Of a DNA stretch of 64,000 nt, positions 1 through 8,178 are shown one piece after another; positions within the stretch are counted from its first letter, which is position 1, and each line of letters opens with the position of its first letter. Both the position numbers and the translations under genes were made by a program. Where the stretch lies: the NCBI RefSeq assembly GCF_900187975.1, contig NZ_FZPC01000011.1:1-64000 (forward strand), read 5' to 3'. Origin of the DNA: Pseudomonas delhiensis. Lineage in GTDB: Bacteria; Pseudomonadota; Gammaproteobacteria; Pseudomonadales; Pseudomonadaceae. The notes under the pieces are model-generated. The model saw only the letters and a program-made list of their open reading frames with translations, was not told where the DNA came from and did no database searches.

Positions 1-290
1 CAGATCGCTTCGGCGTCGTGGGCATCGTGCTTGTCGCCCTTGACGTAGGGTTTGACGAACTGCGGGGCGATCAGGCGGACCTCGTGTCCCAGCTGGCGCA
101 GTTCGCGCGCCCAGTAGTGCGCACTGCCACAGGCCTCCATCGCCACCAGGCATGGCGCCAACTGGCGGAAGAAATCCTGGACCTTGTCGCGCTTGAGCTG
201 GCGACGGCACACCACCTGTTCGTGGCTGTCGACCGCGTGCACCTGGAAGACTTGTTTTGCCAGATCCAAGCCAATGCGTTTAATGTTCAT
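1..290 (-). CDS. IS110-family transposase, N-terminal part (runs off window)
   Basis: The minus strand from the ATG at 288-290 reads MNIKRIGLDLAKQVFQVHAV and stays open to the window edge (about 96 residues). This is the RuvC-like DEDD catalytic domain of IS110 transposases. Asp9 in the GLDLAK motif, Glu52 in MEACG and the Asp pair near residues 89-92 (KHDAHDAE) fit the DEDD acidic residues. IS110 enzymes move the element through a circular intermediate guided by a noncoding end. The C-terminal domain with its catalytic Ser lies outside the window, so intactness cannot be judged. The element's non-transposase end probably falls within 291-394; no inverted repeat is visible, which is usual for IS110. 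Confidence 0.88.
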   Translation of the reverse strand, partial: MNIKRIGLDLAKQVFQVHAVDSHEQVVCRRQLKRDKVQDFFRQLAPCLVAMEACGSAHYWARELRQLGHEVRLIAPQFVKPYVKGDKHDAHDAEAI

Positions 291-390
291 CGTGACTCCC
301 CCTCCGGGACTGTTGCCAACACATCAGTCTGGCACCTAGATGCCGTAGGAGGGAGGAGTCCATTTCATTGCCCTACCCAAGGGCATGACA

Positions 391-626
391 CCCCGTAGGA
401 GCGGACCTTGTCCGCGATAGCCGGACGTATCGGCGCGATTCGCGGATAAGATCCGCTCGGGTTGCCCATGCGCCGTGCCCTTGTAGGAGCGCGCCCTGCG
501 CGCGAATCGCGGGCAGGGCCCGCTCCTACAGGTTGCCGGGAGGCACGGTATTCCTTCCCGTAGGAGCGGACCTTGTCCGCGATAGCCGGACGTATCGGCG
601 CGGATCGCGGATGAGATCCGCTCCTA
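391..626. repeat. REP-type palindrome cluster
   Basis: Three GTAGGAGCG units lie here. Units beginning near 395 and 560 share about 40 identical bases (GTAGGAGCGGACCTTGTCCG onward through CGTATCGGCG). A third starts near 483 with GTAGGAGCGCGCCCTGCGCG. Each is followed by an inverted CGCTCCTAC-type end, so the region can fold into imperfect hairpins. These match Pseudomonas REP (RAYT-mobilised) repeats in form. The right-most unit supplies the TAG stop of the neighbouring glutathione transferase gene. No gene is supported in 291-623. Confidence 0.8.
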
Positions 627-1268
627 CGGCTTGCCTGCTGCCTTGGCGTGTTCCGCATGCCATTGCGCATCCCGCTCGGCGACCTTGGTGAAGGACGGAC
701 GCGCGGTGACCTTCGCGATGTAGCGCTCGATGGCCGGGGTCTTCGGCACTATGCCGAAATGCGTGGTCCAGGCCAGCGCCGAGCCCCAGAGCACGTCCGC
801 CGCGGTGAAGCGCTCGCCGAGCAGGTAGGGGCCTTTCTCCAGCTGGGCGTCGATGACCTTCATCACCGTCTCGAAATCGCCGTAGGGGCCGCGCGCCTGG
901 GGCGCCGGTTCGCGGCCGAGGGAGCGGTCGGTCACCGCCGGCTCGAAGCTGGAGCCGTAGAACACCAGCCAGCGCAGGTAGGGCCCGCGCAGCGGGTCGC
1001 CGATGGCTGGCGCCAGCCCGGCTTCCGGGTAGAGGTCGGCGAGGTAGATGTAGACGGCGCCCTGCTCGGTCACCAGCGCCCCGCCATGGCGGATGGCCGG
1101 GACCTTGCCCATCGGGTTGATCGCCAGGTACGCCGGCTGGCGCTGTTCGCCGGCCTGCATGTTGAGCAGGTGCAGGTCGTAGTCGGCGCCCAGTTCCTCC
1201 AGCAGCGCCAGGGTGCCGGAGGAACGGGTTTGCGGGGAGTGGTAGAAGGTGATGCGACGGTCGCTCAT
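624..1268 (-). CDS. Glutathione S-transferase family protein
   Basis: This 214-residue protein has a thioredoxin-like N-terminal domain (about 1-80) starting ITFYHSPQTRSSG, with the cis-Pro segment GKVPAI near residue 57 and the glutathione-binding EQGAVYIYL segment near 67-75. An all-helical C-terminal domain follows. Length and layout are typical of bacterial GSTs, cytosolic enzymes that conjugate glutathione or use it in isomerisation and dehalogenation; the substrate is unknown. It is the last gene of a leftward series with porin, CoA-transferase and acyl-CoA dehydrogenase, and may belong to that operon. Its TAG stop lies inside a REP element, so the repeat abuts the last sense codon. Confidence 0.9.
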   Translation of the reverse strand: MSDRRITFYHSPQTRSSGTLALLEELGADYDLHLLNMQAGEQRQPAYLAINPMGKVPAIRHGGALVTEQGAVYIYLADLYPEAGLAPAIGDPLRGPYLRWLVFYGSSFEPAVTDRSLGREPAPQARGPYGDFETVMKVIDAQLEKGPYLLGERFTAADVLWGSALAWTTHFGIVPKTPAIERYIAKVTARPSFTKVAERDAQWHAEHAKAAGKP

Positions 1269-1335
1269 GCTGTTCTCCTTTGCCGATGACGGGGCCGGCC
1301 CGAAAGCATAGACCGCGCCCCGCCCTCTTCCACCC

Positions 1336-2583
1336 TCAGAACAGCGCCACCTCGTAGCTCAGGTACACCCGGTTCTCGTCCACGTCGCGGCTGAAGCCGG
1401 AGCGGTAGGTCGCGTTGCGCCAGGTCAGGCCCAGGCCCTTCAGCGGGCCGCCCTGCAGCACGTAGCGGATGTCGCTGTCGCGCTCCCATTCGCGGCTGCC
1501 GCCGCCGGCCGTCGGCTCGGCGCCGTGGCCGCTGAAGTAGCGCGTCATGAAGCTCAGGCCGGGCAGGCCCAGGGGCGCGAAGTCGTAGTCGTAGCGCAGC
1601 TGCCAGGAGGTTTCCCCGGCCTCGGCGAAGTCGCCGTACTGGCCGAAGTCGATCAGGTAGGGGTCGGTGCCGTCCAGGTAGGGGTAGGCGCTGGCGCCGT
1701 CCATCGCCTGGAAGCCCAGGCCGAAGGCGTGGCCGTTGTGCAGGCGGTAGGTGAACAGGCCGTTGAAGGCGCGGTTGTCGATGCGCCCGCCGCGCCCGGC
1801 GCCGGCGTCGCGGCTGATGGCCAGGCGCAGGTCGGCCTCCAGGCTGTCGGCGCCGATCGGCGTGCGGCCCTTGAGGCCGAGGAAGTGCTGGTCGTAGACG
1901 TCCTCCAGCTGGCCGTAGTGGTAGCTGCCGGTCCAGTTCGCGGTGAAGCGGTAGTCCAACCCGCCCAGGTAGAAGTGGTCGGCCCGCGCCGCCGCGGCGA
2001 AGCGGCCGTTGCGGTTGTACAGCGCCAGGTCGCTGGTGCCGGCCTCGTTGCGCTGGCTCACTTCGTCCAGCCGGCCCAGGTTGAGGGTCAGGCCGTCGAA
2101 TTCGCTGGAGGTCAGCAGGCCGCCCTGGAACACCTGGGGGAACAGCCGCCCGTAGTTGGGCTGCACCGTGGGCAGCTTGGGCACCAGGGCGCCGAGCTTC
2201 AGCTCCGTGCGCGACAGGCGCAGCTTGGCGGTGGGATCGAGCCGCGCGTAGTCGTCCGCCGCACGGCCGTCGCCCTGCACCGGCAGCAGGCCGGTGCCGC
2301 TGCGCTCCGGGCTGGAGTCGAGCTTGACGCCAAGCTTGCCGAGCACGTCCAGGCCCACGCCCAGGGTGCCGGCGGTATAGCCCGAGCGGTAGTCGAGGAG
2401 GAAGCCCTGGGCCCACTCCTCGCTCTTCGAGCGCCCGGCGCCGTCGCGGAAGTCGCGGTTCATGTAGAAGTTGCGCAGCCCCAGGCTGGCCTTGCCGTCC
2501 TCCAGGAAGCCGTCGGCCAGGGCCGGGCCGCTGGCGGCCAGGGTGGTGAAGAGGAAAACAGAGCTCTTGTTGTTCTTGTTCAT
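1336..2583 (-). CDS. OprD-family outer-membrane porin
   Basis: This 415-residue protein has a signal peptide (about 1-23, ending GPALADG). The start GFLEDGKASLGLRNFYMNRD and the ending YLSYEVALF are characteristic of OprD/OpdK substrate-specific porins, 18-stranded barrels that import carboxylates or amino acids. Repeated alternating strands (DYDFAPLGLPGLSFMTRYFSG near 330-350) and the C-terminal Phe support a barrel. It lies 24 bp downstream of the CoA-transferase gene on the same strand, so it is probably the outer-membrane entry route for the acid that pathway activates. The substrate cannot be told from sequence. Confidence 0.93.
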   Translation of the reverse strand: MNKNNKSSVFLFTTLAASGPALADGFLEDGKASLGLRNFYMNRDFRDGAGRSKSEEWAQGFLLDYRSGYTAGTLGVGLDVLGKLGVKLDSSPERSGTGLLPVQGDGRAADDYARLDPTAKLRLSRTELKLGALVPKLPTVQPNYGRLFPQVFQGGLLTSSEFDGLTLNLGRLDEVSQRNEAGTSDLALYNRNGRFAAAARADHFYLGGLDYRFTANWTGSYHYGQLEDVYDQHFLGLKGRTPIGADSLEADLRLAISRDAGAGRGGRIDNRAFNGLFTYRLHNGHAFGLGFQAMDGASAYPYLDGTDPYLIDFGQYGDFAEAGETSWQLRYDYDFAPLGLPGLSFMTRYFSGHGAEPTAGGGSREWERDSDIRYVLQGGPLKGLGLTWRNATYRSGFSRDVDENRVYLSYEVALF

Positions 2584-2607
2584 GTGTTCTCCAGGCGGTT
2601 GGGGGGC

Positions 2608-3795
2608 TCAGCCGCAGACGATGCCGAGCCGGTACAGGGCCTCGATGGTCTGGGGCGCCAGGCCCAGTTCCGTGAGGACTTCGCGGGTGTCGCCGCCCAG
2701 GGCCGGCGGCGCGCTGCGGTAGCTGGCCGGGGTGCGCGAGAGCTTCACCGGCGAGGCGATGCCGCGGTAGTCGCCCAGTTGCACCACCATGCCGCGGTGG
2801 CGGGTGTGCGGGTGCCCCACCACGCGGTCCACCGTGGCCACGGCGCCGCAGGGCACGCCCAGGCGGATCAGCCGCTCGGCCAGCTCGCGGCCGTCGCGCG
2901 CCGCCAGGTGGTCTTCCAGCGCCTGCTTGAGCGCCTCGCGGTTGACCAGGCGCTGGCCGTTGTCGGCGAAGCGGGGGTCCTGCGCCAGCCCGCCGGCGCC
3001 CAGGTACTCGCAGAGTTTCGCGAACTGGCGGTCGTTGCCCACGGCGAGGAAGATCGGCTCGGTGCCGGTGCGGTAGCTGTCGTAGGGGGCGATGTTCGGG
3101 TGGGCGTTGCCGGTGCGCCGCGGCGTGCGGCCGGAGGCGAAGTGGTTCGGCAGGTGCGGGTGCAGCAGCGAGATGCCGCAGTCGTACAGGGCGATGTCCA
3201 CCGACTGCCCGCGCCCGCTGCGTTCGCGCTCGTGCAGCGCCAGCAGGATGCCGGCCACGGCGTTCAGCCCGGTGACCATGTCGACGATGGGCAGGCCGAT
3301 GCGCAGCGGCCCGCCATCGGCCTCGCCGTTCACGCTCATCAGCCCGGCCATGGCCTGGATGGCGGCGTCGTAGCCGGGCAGCCCGCCGAGCGGGCCGTCG
3401 GCGCCGAAGCCGGACACCGCGCAGTGGATCAGCCGCGGGAAGCGCTGGCTGAGCACCTCGGCGTAGCCGATGCCCCAGCGCGCCAGGGTGCCGGGCTTGA
3501 AGTTCTCGATCAGCACGTCGGCGCCCTCCAGCAGCTGCAGCAGCAGCTCGATGCCCTCGGGCCGCGAGAGGTCGACGGCGATGCCCTTCTTGTTGCGGTT
3601 GACGCCGCGGAAGTAGGACGCGGTGTCGCCCTCGAAGGGCGGGCCCCAGCCGCGCGTCTCGTCGCCGCCCGGGGGTTCCAGCTTGATCACTTGCGCGCCG
3701 TGGTCGGCCAGGGCCTGGGAGCAGTAGGGGCCGCCCAGCACGCGGCTCAGGTCGATGACTTTCAGGCCACGCAGGGCACCGGTCTCGTGGTTCAT
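2608..3795 (-). CDS. CaiB/BaiF family CoA-transferase (class III)
   Basis: This 395-residue protein starts MNHETGALRGLKVIDLSRV. The class III CoA-transferase fold is clear: LGGPYCSQALADHGAQVIKL, ENFKPGTLARWG, GYDAAIQAMAG, and the catalytic-Asp region beginning NRNKKGIAVDLSRPEG. These enzymes move CoA between a donor acyl-CoA and a free carboxylic acid. The ATG at 3793-3795 was preferred because it begins the conserved core; the longer open frame upstream is a shadow of the acyl-CoA dehydrogenase gene. It sits between that dehydrogenase and the OprD porin, consistent with CoA activation of an imported acid. Substrate unknown. Confidence 0.92.
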   Translation of the reverse strand: MNHETGALRGLKVIDLSRVLGGPYCSQALADHGAQVIKLEPPGGDETRGWGPPFEGDTASYFRGVNRNKKGIAVDLSRPEGIELLLQLLEGADVLIENFKPGTLARWGIGYAEVLSQRFPRLIHCAVSGFGADGPLGGLPGYDAAIQAMAGLMSVNGEADGGPLRIGLPIVDMVTGLNAVAGILLALHERERSGRGQSVDIALYDCGISLLHPHLPNHFASGRTPRRTGNAHPNIAPYDSYRTGTEPIFLAVGNDRQFAKLCEYLGAGGLAQDPRFADNGQRLVNREALKQALEDHLAARDGRELAERLIRLGVPCGAVATVDRVVGHPHTRHRGMVVQLGDYRGIASPVKLSRTPASYRSAPPALGGDTREVLTELGLAPQTIEALYRLGIVCG

Positions 3796-3848
3796 GGCAA
3801 CTCTCTTCGGTCGATTCTGGCTTGTCGATTCTTGTCGGTTGCGGGGAG

Positions 3849-5567
3849 TCAGGCGGGCAGCAGCTGCATGGCCTCGTCCAGGCTCAGCTCGCCTTCGTCG
3901 AGCAGCCGGGCCAGCACGGCCGGACTGCCCTGCGGGCCCAGCGGGTCGCGCGGCAGCAGCTTGTGCTGCAGCACCAGGTGGGCCAGGGCCAGGCGTCGGC
4001 GGTCGCTGGCCTGGCGGCCGGCTTCCCAGGCCATGAAGATGGCGCTGCAGATGTGGTAGAGCGCGCTGCCGGCCTGGCGCACCTGCTCGTTCTGGCGGCC
4101 CTCGGCCACTTCGGCCATGAGCGCCACGCTGCGCTCCAGCAGCGCCTCGAAGCGGGCGTGGCTGGCGTCCGGCAGGCCGCTCTCGGCCAGCAGGCCGCGC
4201 AGGTAGCGGTGCAGCGGCGCCAGGGCCTGCTCGCGGGTGACGGCGCGGGCGATGTCCAGCGCGACTATGTTGCTGGTGCCTTCCCAGATCGAGCCCAGGT
4301 GGGCATCGCGCACCAGGCGCGCATCGCTCCATTCCTCGATGTAGCCGACGCCGCCGCGCACCTCCATGGCGTCGCCGGTGACACGCCGCGCATCGCGGCA
4401 GGCGCGGAACTTGATGAGCGGGGTGAGGATGCGCACGCACTTCTGTGCCTCGGCGTCGCCGCCGTCGGCCCGCGGCAGCAGGGTGGCGATCTGCATGAAC
4501 ATGGAGCGCGCCTGCTCGGCCGGCAGCATCAGCTTCAGCAACTGCTTCTGCATCAGCGGCATGTCGACCAGGTGCTTGCCGAACGCGCGGCGGTGGCGGG
4601 CGATGAACAGCGCCTCGCTCAGCGCCCGGCGCATCAGGCCGGCGGCGCGCACGCCGTTGGACAGGCGCGACATGTTGACCATGTCGGCCATCTGCTGGAA
4701 GCCGCGGCCGACCTCGCCGATCAGGTAGGCGCTGGCGCCTTCCAGGCAGATTTCGCCGCTGGCCATGGAGCGGGTGCCCAGCTTGTCCTTCAGGCGCAGG
4801 ATGCGGTAGGCGTTGCGCGAGCCGTCCGGGCGGTGCCTGGGCAGCAGGAACAGGGTCACGCCCTTCATGCCCTCGGGCGCGCCTTCGGGGCGGGCCAGGA
4901 CCATGGCCAGGTCGGCGTCGGGGTTGGAGCAGAACCACTTGTCGCCGTACAGCTTCCACTCCCCCTCCTCCAGCCGCGCCAGGGTGCGGGTGCGGGCCAC
5001 GTCGGAGCCGGCGGCCTGCTCGGTCATGAACATCGCGCCCTGGAACAGGCTGTCGAAGTCGCGCGAGGCCAGCAACGGCAGGTAGCGCGCCACCAGCTCG
5101 GGCGAGCCGAACTTGCGCAGGGTGCGGGTCAGCGAGTCGGTCATGCTGACCGGGCAGCACAGGCCGAACTCGGCCTGCACGAACAGGTAGGTGAGCGCGT
5201 ACTTCACCAGCGGCGGCGGGCCGTCGGGGCGGTGGCTCATGGAGGCCAGGCCGAGTTCCGAATAGGCCACGCGCTCCAGGGCGACGTAGTCCGGGTGCTT
5301 GCGGATGCTCTGCAGGTCCTCGCCGCGGCGGGTGCGCGGGGCCAGCACGGGCGGGTTCCTGTCGGCCGACAGCGCCAGCACGTCCAGCTCGTCGCCGGCG
5401 CGGGCGCCGAGGCGTTCGAGGGTGCCCTGCCACTGCGCCAGCACCTCCGGCGGCAGGTAGACCTCGAGCAGGCGTTGCAGCGAGGGGTCGCAGGCGTACA
5501 GGTTCATGCCCCGGCTGTCGGGAATGTTCAGGGCGTCTTCGGGGCCTGTCTCGGGCATAGCGGTCAT
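3849..5567 (-). CDS. Acyl-CoA dehydrogenase (long, AidB-like form)
   Basis: At 572 residues this is longer than the usual 380-residue acyl-CoA dehydrogenase and resembles the AidB-like/long subgroup. Visible family motifs are MFMTEQAAGSDV (near 178-189, FAD/substrate loop), GDKWFCSNPDADL, KLGTRSMASGEI, RAFGKHLVDMPLMQ and GGVGYIEEW followed by IWEGTSNI. The enzyme would oxidise an acyl-CoA to the enoyl-CoA and pass electrons to ETF. GGAGA lies 7 nt before the chosen ATG. It is the first gene of the leftward operon, divergent from lysR at 5687, and probably oxidises the CoA ester made by the next gene. Confidence 0.92.
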   Translation of the reverse strand: MTAMPETGPEDALNIPDSRGMNLYACDPSLQRLLEVYLPPEVLAQWQGTLERLGARAGDELDVLALSADRNPPVLAPRTRRGEDLQSIRKHPDYVALERVAYSELGLASMSHRPDGPPPLVKYALTYLFVQAEFGLCCPVSMTDSLTRTLRKFGSPELVARYLPLLASRDFDSLFQGAMFMTEQAAGSDVARTRTLARLEEGEWKLYGDKWFCSNPDADLAMVLARPEGAPEGMKGVTLFLLPRHRPDGSRNAYRILRLKDKLGTRSMASGEICLEGASAYLIGEVGRGFQQMADMVNMSRLSNGVRAAGLMRRALSEALFIARHRRAFGKHLVDMPLMQKQLLKLMLPAEQARSMFMQIATLLPRADGGDAEAQKCVRILTPLIKFRACRDARRVTGDAMEVRGGVGYIEEWSDARLVRDAHLGSIWEGTSNIVALDIARAVTREQALAPLHRYLRGLLAESGLPDASHARFEALLERSVALMAEVAEGRQNEQVRQAGSALYHICSAIFMAWEAGRQASDRRRLALAHLVLQHKLLPRDPLGPQGSPAVLARLLDEGELSLDEAMQLLPA

Positions 5568-5686
5568 GGCGCGTCTCCGTGTCTTGTTCTGGCGCCGAGA
5601 CTAGGAGGGCGTGACGATAAGTATCCAATACAATAAAAATCATCCACGATAAGAAAAACAAATCGTAGAAACCCGGGTGCCTTGCC
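5568..5686. promoter_or_regulatory. Divergent promoter region between lysR and the acyl-CoA dehydrogenase operon
   Basis: This 119-bp AT-rich gap separates divergent genes, the usual place for a LysR operator. GATAAG occurs near 5615 and near 5648. The reverse form CTTATC with a second ATAAG recurs just after the lysR stop region at about 6602-6619, in front of the MHS transporter. That shared motif suggests one regulator acts on both flanking units. No exact T-N11-A operator could be fixed with confidence. Confidence 0.45.
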
Positions 5687-6616
5687 ATGGACCTCAAGCA
5701 ACTGCGCTATTTCATCGCCGTCGCCGAGGAGCTGCACTTCGGCCGCGCCGCCGCGCGGCTGTTCATCTCCCAGCCGGCGCTGAGCTTCGACATCAAGAAG
5801 CTGGAGGAACAGCTGGGCATCCAGCTGCTGGTGCGCAACAACAAGTCGGTGAAGCTGACCAACGCCGGCCAGGTGCTGCTGGACGAGGCGCGCGACCTGC
5901 TGCTGCAGGCCGAGAAGGTGAGGCGCCTGACGCGGCTTTCCGCCGAGGGCGCGGTGGGCCAGCTGCGCGTGGGCTTCGTCAACTCCATGCTCTACCGCGG
6001 CCTGCCCCGGGCCATGGCGCGCTTCGAGGCGCAGCAGCCGAACATGGAGGTGCTGCTGATGGAGATGAACACCTCCGAGCAGGCCCTGGCGCTGCAGCGC
6101 GGGCAGATCGACATCGGCTTCGTGCACTGGGCCAGGCTGCCGCCGGGGATCGTCTCCGAATGCCTGGTCGCCGACCCCTTCCTCTGCTGCCTGCCGGCCA
6201 GCCACCGCCTGGCCGGGCAGGCGCGCATCGACCTCGCCGAGCTGCGCGACGAGGGTTTCATCCTGTTCCCGCGCAGCCTGTCGCCGCACTACCACGACCT
6301 GATCATCGCCCGCTGCGTGGACGCCGGCTTCAGCCCGCACATCCGCCACGAGGCGCGGCTGTGGCAGACCATCGCGGCCATGGTCGGCCTGGGCATGGGC
6401 GTGGCCCTGCTGCCCAAGACGCTGTGCCTGGCCTGGAAGAACGAGGTGAGCTACCTGGAGATCGAGCAGAGCGGCGCGCGCTCGGAAATCCACGCCATCC
6501 TCGCCGCACAGGACGCGCCGCAGGCGGCCCGGGGCTTCCTGGCCACCCTGCGCGAGTGCCTGGCCGAGGCCGAGGCCGACGCCTGCGTCGATACGGAATC
6601 GCTTATCACACCATAA
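5687..6616 (+). CDS. LysR-family transcriptional regulator
   Basis: This 309-residue protein has the full LysR layout. The winged HTH lies at about 1-60 (MDLKQLRYFIAVAEELHFGR, then AARLFISQPALSFDIKKLEE), followed by a linker helix and a periplasmic-binding-protein-like effector domain at about 90-295. The FGRAAARL...QPALS pattern resembles the CatR/BenM/CbnR group, which often sense aromatic or dicarboxylic intermediates. It is divergent from the acyl-CoA dehydrogenase, CoA-transferase and porin operon and upstream of an MHS transporter, so it probably controls both. Effector unknown. Confidence 0.93.
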   Translation: MDLKQLRYFIAVAEELHFGRAAARLFISQPALSFDIKKLEEQLGIQLLVRNNKSVKLTNAGQVLLDEARDLLLQAEKVRRLTRLSAEGAVGQLRVGFVNSMLYRGLPRAMARFEAQQPNMEVLLMEMNTSEQALALQRGQIDIGFVHWARLPPGIVSECLVADPFLCCLPASHRLAGQARIDLAELRDEGFILFPRSLSPHYHDLIIARCVDAGFSPHIRHEARLWQTIAAMVGLGMGVALLPKTLCLAWKNEVSYLEIEQSGARSEIHAILAAQDAPQAARGFLATLRECLAEAEADACVDTESLITP

Positions 6617-6691
6617 GATTAAAAAACTATTGATCGGCGGGGGCGCCGCATAGACTCCGAGCCATCCCGGGCAAACACCGACGCTGCACCC

Positions 6692-6726
6692 CCCGCCCCG
6701 CGCCTTCCAGCGAAGGCGCGGACGGG
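6692..6726 (+). terminator. GC-rich hairpin between lysR and the MHS transporter
   Basis: CCGCGCCTT at 6698-6706 pairs perfectly with AAGGCGCGG at 6713-6721, with CCCCG/CGGGG flanks extending the stem. There is no T-run, so it may be a weak terminator for lysR or a 5' leader hairpin for the transporter whose ATG lies 40 nt downstream. Confidence 0.4.
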
Positions 6727-6767
6727 GCCTGCATGTCGGCGACAACAACAATAATCAGGACTCGCCC

Positions 6768-8177
6768 ATGCCCCGCACGACTTCCCTCTCCGACGCCGAA
6801 CAGCACAGGAAGGCCCGCAAGGCCGGTATCGCTTCCTTCATCGGCACCACCATCGAGTGGTACGACTTCTACATCTACGGCCTGGCCGCCGCCCTGGTGT
6901 TCGGCAAGGTGTTCTTCCCCGCCGACATGGACCCGGGCCTGGCCACGCTGCTGTCCTTCGTCACCCTCTGGTCCGGCTTCGTCGCCCGTCCGCTGGGCGG
7001 CATCATCTTCGGCCACCTGGGCGACAGGATCGGGCGCAAGACCACCCTGGTGATCACCCTGATCATGATGGGCATCGCCACCACCTGCATCGGCCTGCTA
7101 CCGGTCTACGCGCAGATCGGCGTGTGGGCGCCCATCGCCCTGGTACTGCTGCGCGTCATCCAGGGCATCGCCGTGGGCGGCGAATGGGGCGGCGCCATCC
7201 TCATCGCCAGCGAAAGCGCGCCCAGGGGCAAGGGCATTCTCTACGCCGCCTTCGCCCAGCAGGGCTCGCCCACCGGCAACCTGCTGGCGACGCTGGTGTT
7301 CTTCGCCCTCAGCGCCCTGCCCACGCCGGAGTTCATCCTCTGGGGCTGGCGCATCCCGTTCCTGATCTCGGCGGTGCTGGTGATCGTCGGCATGGTCATC
7401 CGCCTGAAGCTGGAGGAGTCGGAGGACATGAAGCGCCTGCTGCAGCAGAACAAGACCGTGAAGCTGCCGCTGGCGGAAGTGCTGCGCAAGCACTGGCTGA
7501 TCGTGCTGCTGGGCGCCGGGGTGCTGCCGGTGATCCACGTCACCTACTTCAAGAGCACCTTCGCCCTGTCCTGGGCCACCAAGGCCCTCGGCTACAGCCA
7601 GGGCACCTTCCTCAGCATCATCGTCATCGCCCTGGTGGTGCAGTTCATCACCCAGCCGCTGGGCGCGCTGCTGACCTCGCGCATCGACATGCGCAAGGCG
7701 GTGTGCCTGATGGTGCTGCCGGAGTTCATCCTGATGCCGGCGATGTTCTTCGCCGTGGAAACCAAGGTCTACTGGATAGCCGCCGTGGGCATGTGCCTGG
7801 CCACTGTGCCCCATGCGATGTTCTACGGCGCGGTGGGCGGCATCCTCGCCCGCGCCTTCCCGGCCCGGGTGCGCTACACCGGGCTGTCGCTGGCCTACCA
7901 GTTGTGCTCGCTGCTGGTGGGCGGCGGCACCCCGGTGCTGGCCCAGTGGATTCTCAACAGCAGCGGCAGCATCGTCGGCGTGGCCATCGCCTCGGGGCTC
8001 TACGCCGTGGTTTCGCTGGCCTGCACCCTGGCGCTGCTGCGCATCACCGGCTTCAACGCCAGCGAGCTGTCCAGCGCCGAGCACGCCGACGCCCGCGACC
8101 TCGCCGCGGGCGCCGAGCCGGAGCCCGTGGCTGGCGAGCGCGGCCGGCGCGTGCACGCCGGCCCGCACCCGGCCTGA
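6768..8177 (+). CDS. MFS transporter, metabolite:H+ symporter (MHS) type
   Basis: This 469-residue, 12-helix major facilitator begins after an AGGA ribosome site. The MHS signature is clear: IGTTIEWYDFYIYGLAAAL near 25-43, RPLGGIIFGHLGDRIGRK near 70-87 (the MFS loop 2-3 motif), and LRVIQGIAVGGEWGGA near 125-140. Relatives are ShiA, KgtP, ProP and PcaT, proton symporters for organic acids or osmolytes. Its placement after lysR and opposite the CoA pathway suggests it imports the acid that enters through the OprD porin. The C-terminal 35 residues are charged and probably cytoplasmic. Confidence 0.92.
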   Translation: MPRTTSLSDAEQHRKARKAGIASFIGTTIEWYDFYIYGLAAALVFGKVFFPADMDPGLATLLSFVTLWSGFVARPLGGIIFGHLGDRIGRKTTLVITLIMMGIATTCIGLLPVYAQIGVWAPIALVLLRVIQGIAVGGEWGGAILIASESAPRGKGILYAAFAQQGSPTGNLLATLVFFALSALPTPEFILWGWRIPFLISAVLVIVGMVIRLKLEESEDMKRLLQQNKTVKLPLAEVLRKHWLIVLLGAGVLPVIHVTYFKSTFALSWATKALGYSQGTFLSIIVIALVVQFITQPLGALLTSRIDMRKAVCLMVLPEFILMPAMFFAVETKVYWIAAVGMCLATVPHAMFYGAVGGILARAFPARVRYTGLSLAYQLCSLLVGGGTPVLAQWILNSSGSIVGVAIASGLYAVVSLACTLALLRITGFNASELSSAEHADARDLAAGAEPEPVAGERGRRVHAGPHPA

Positions 8178-8178
8178 G

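Noticed and set aside
365..670. Leftward frame with internally repeated Arg/Ser-rich sequence
   Set aside because: It is translation of REP repeats, not a gene.
1525..5636. Very long open frames on the strand opposite the porin, CoA-transferase and dehydrogenase genes
   Set aside because: They are Ala/Val/Gly/Gln-rich or Arg/Pro-rich shadows of GC-biased codons, without domains or ribosome sites; the leftward genes show clear family motifs.
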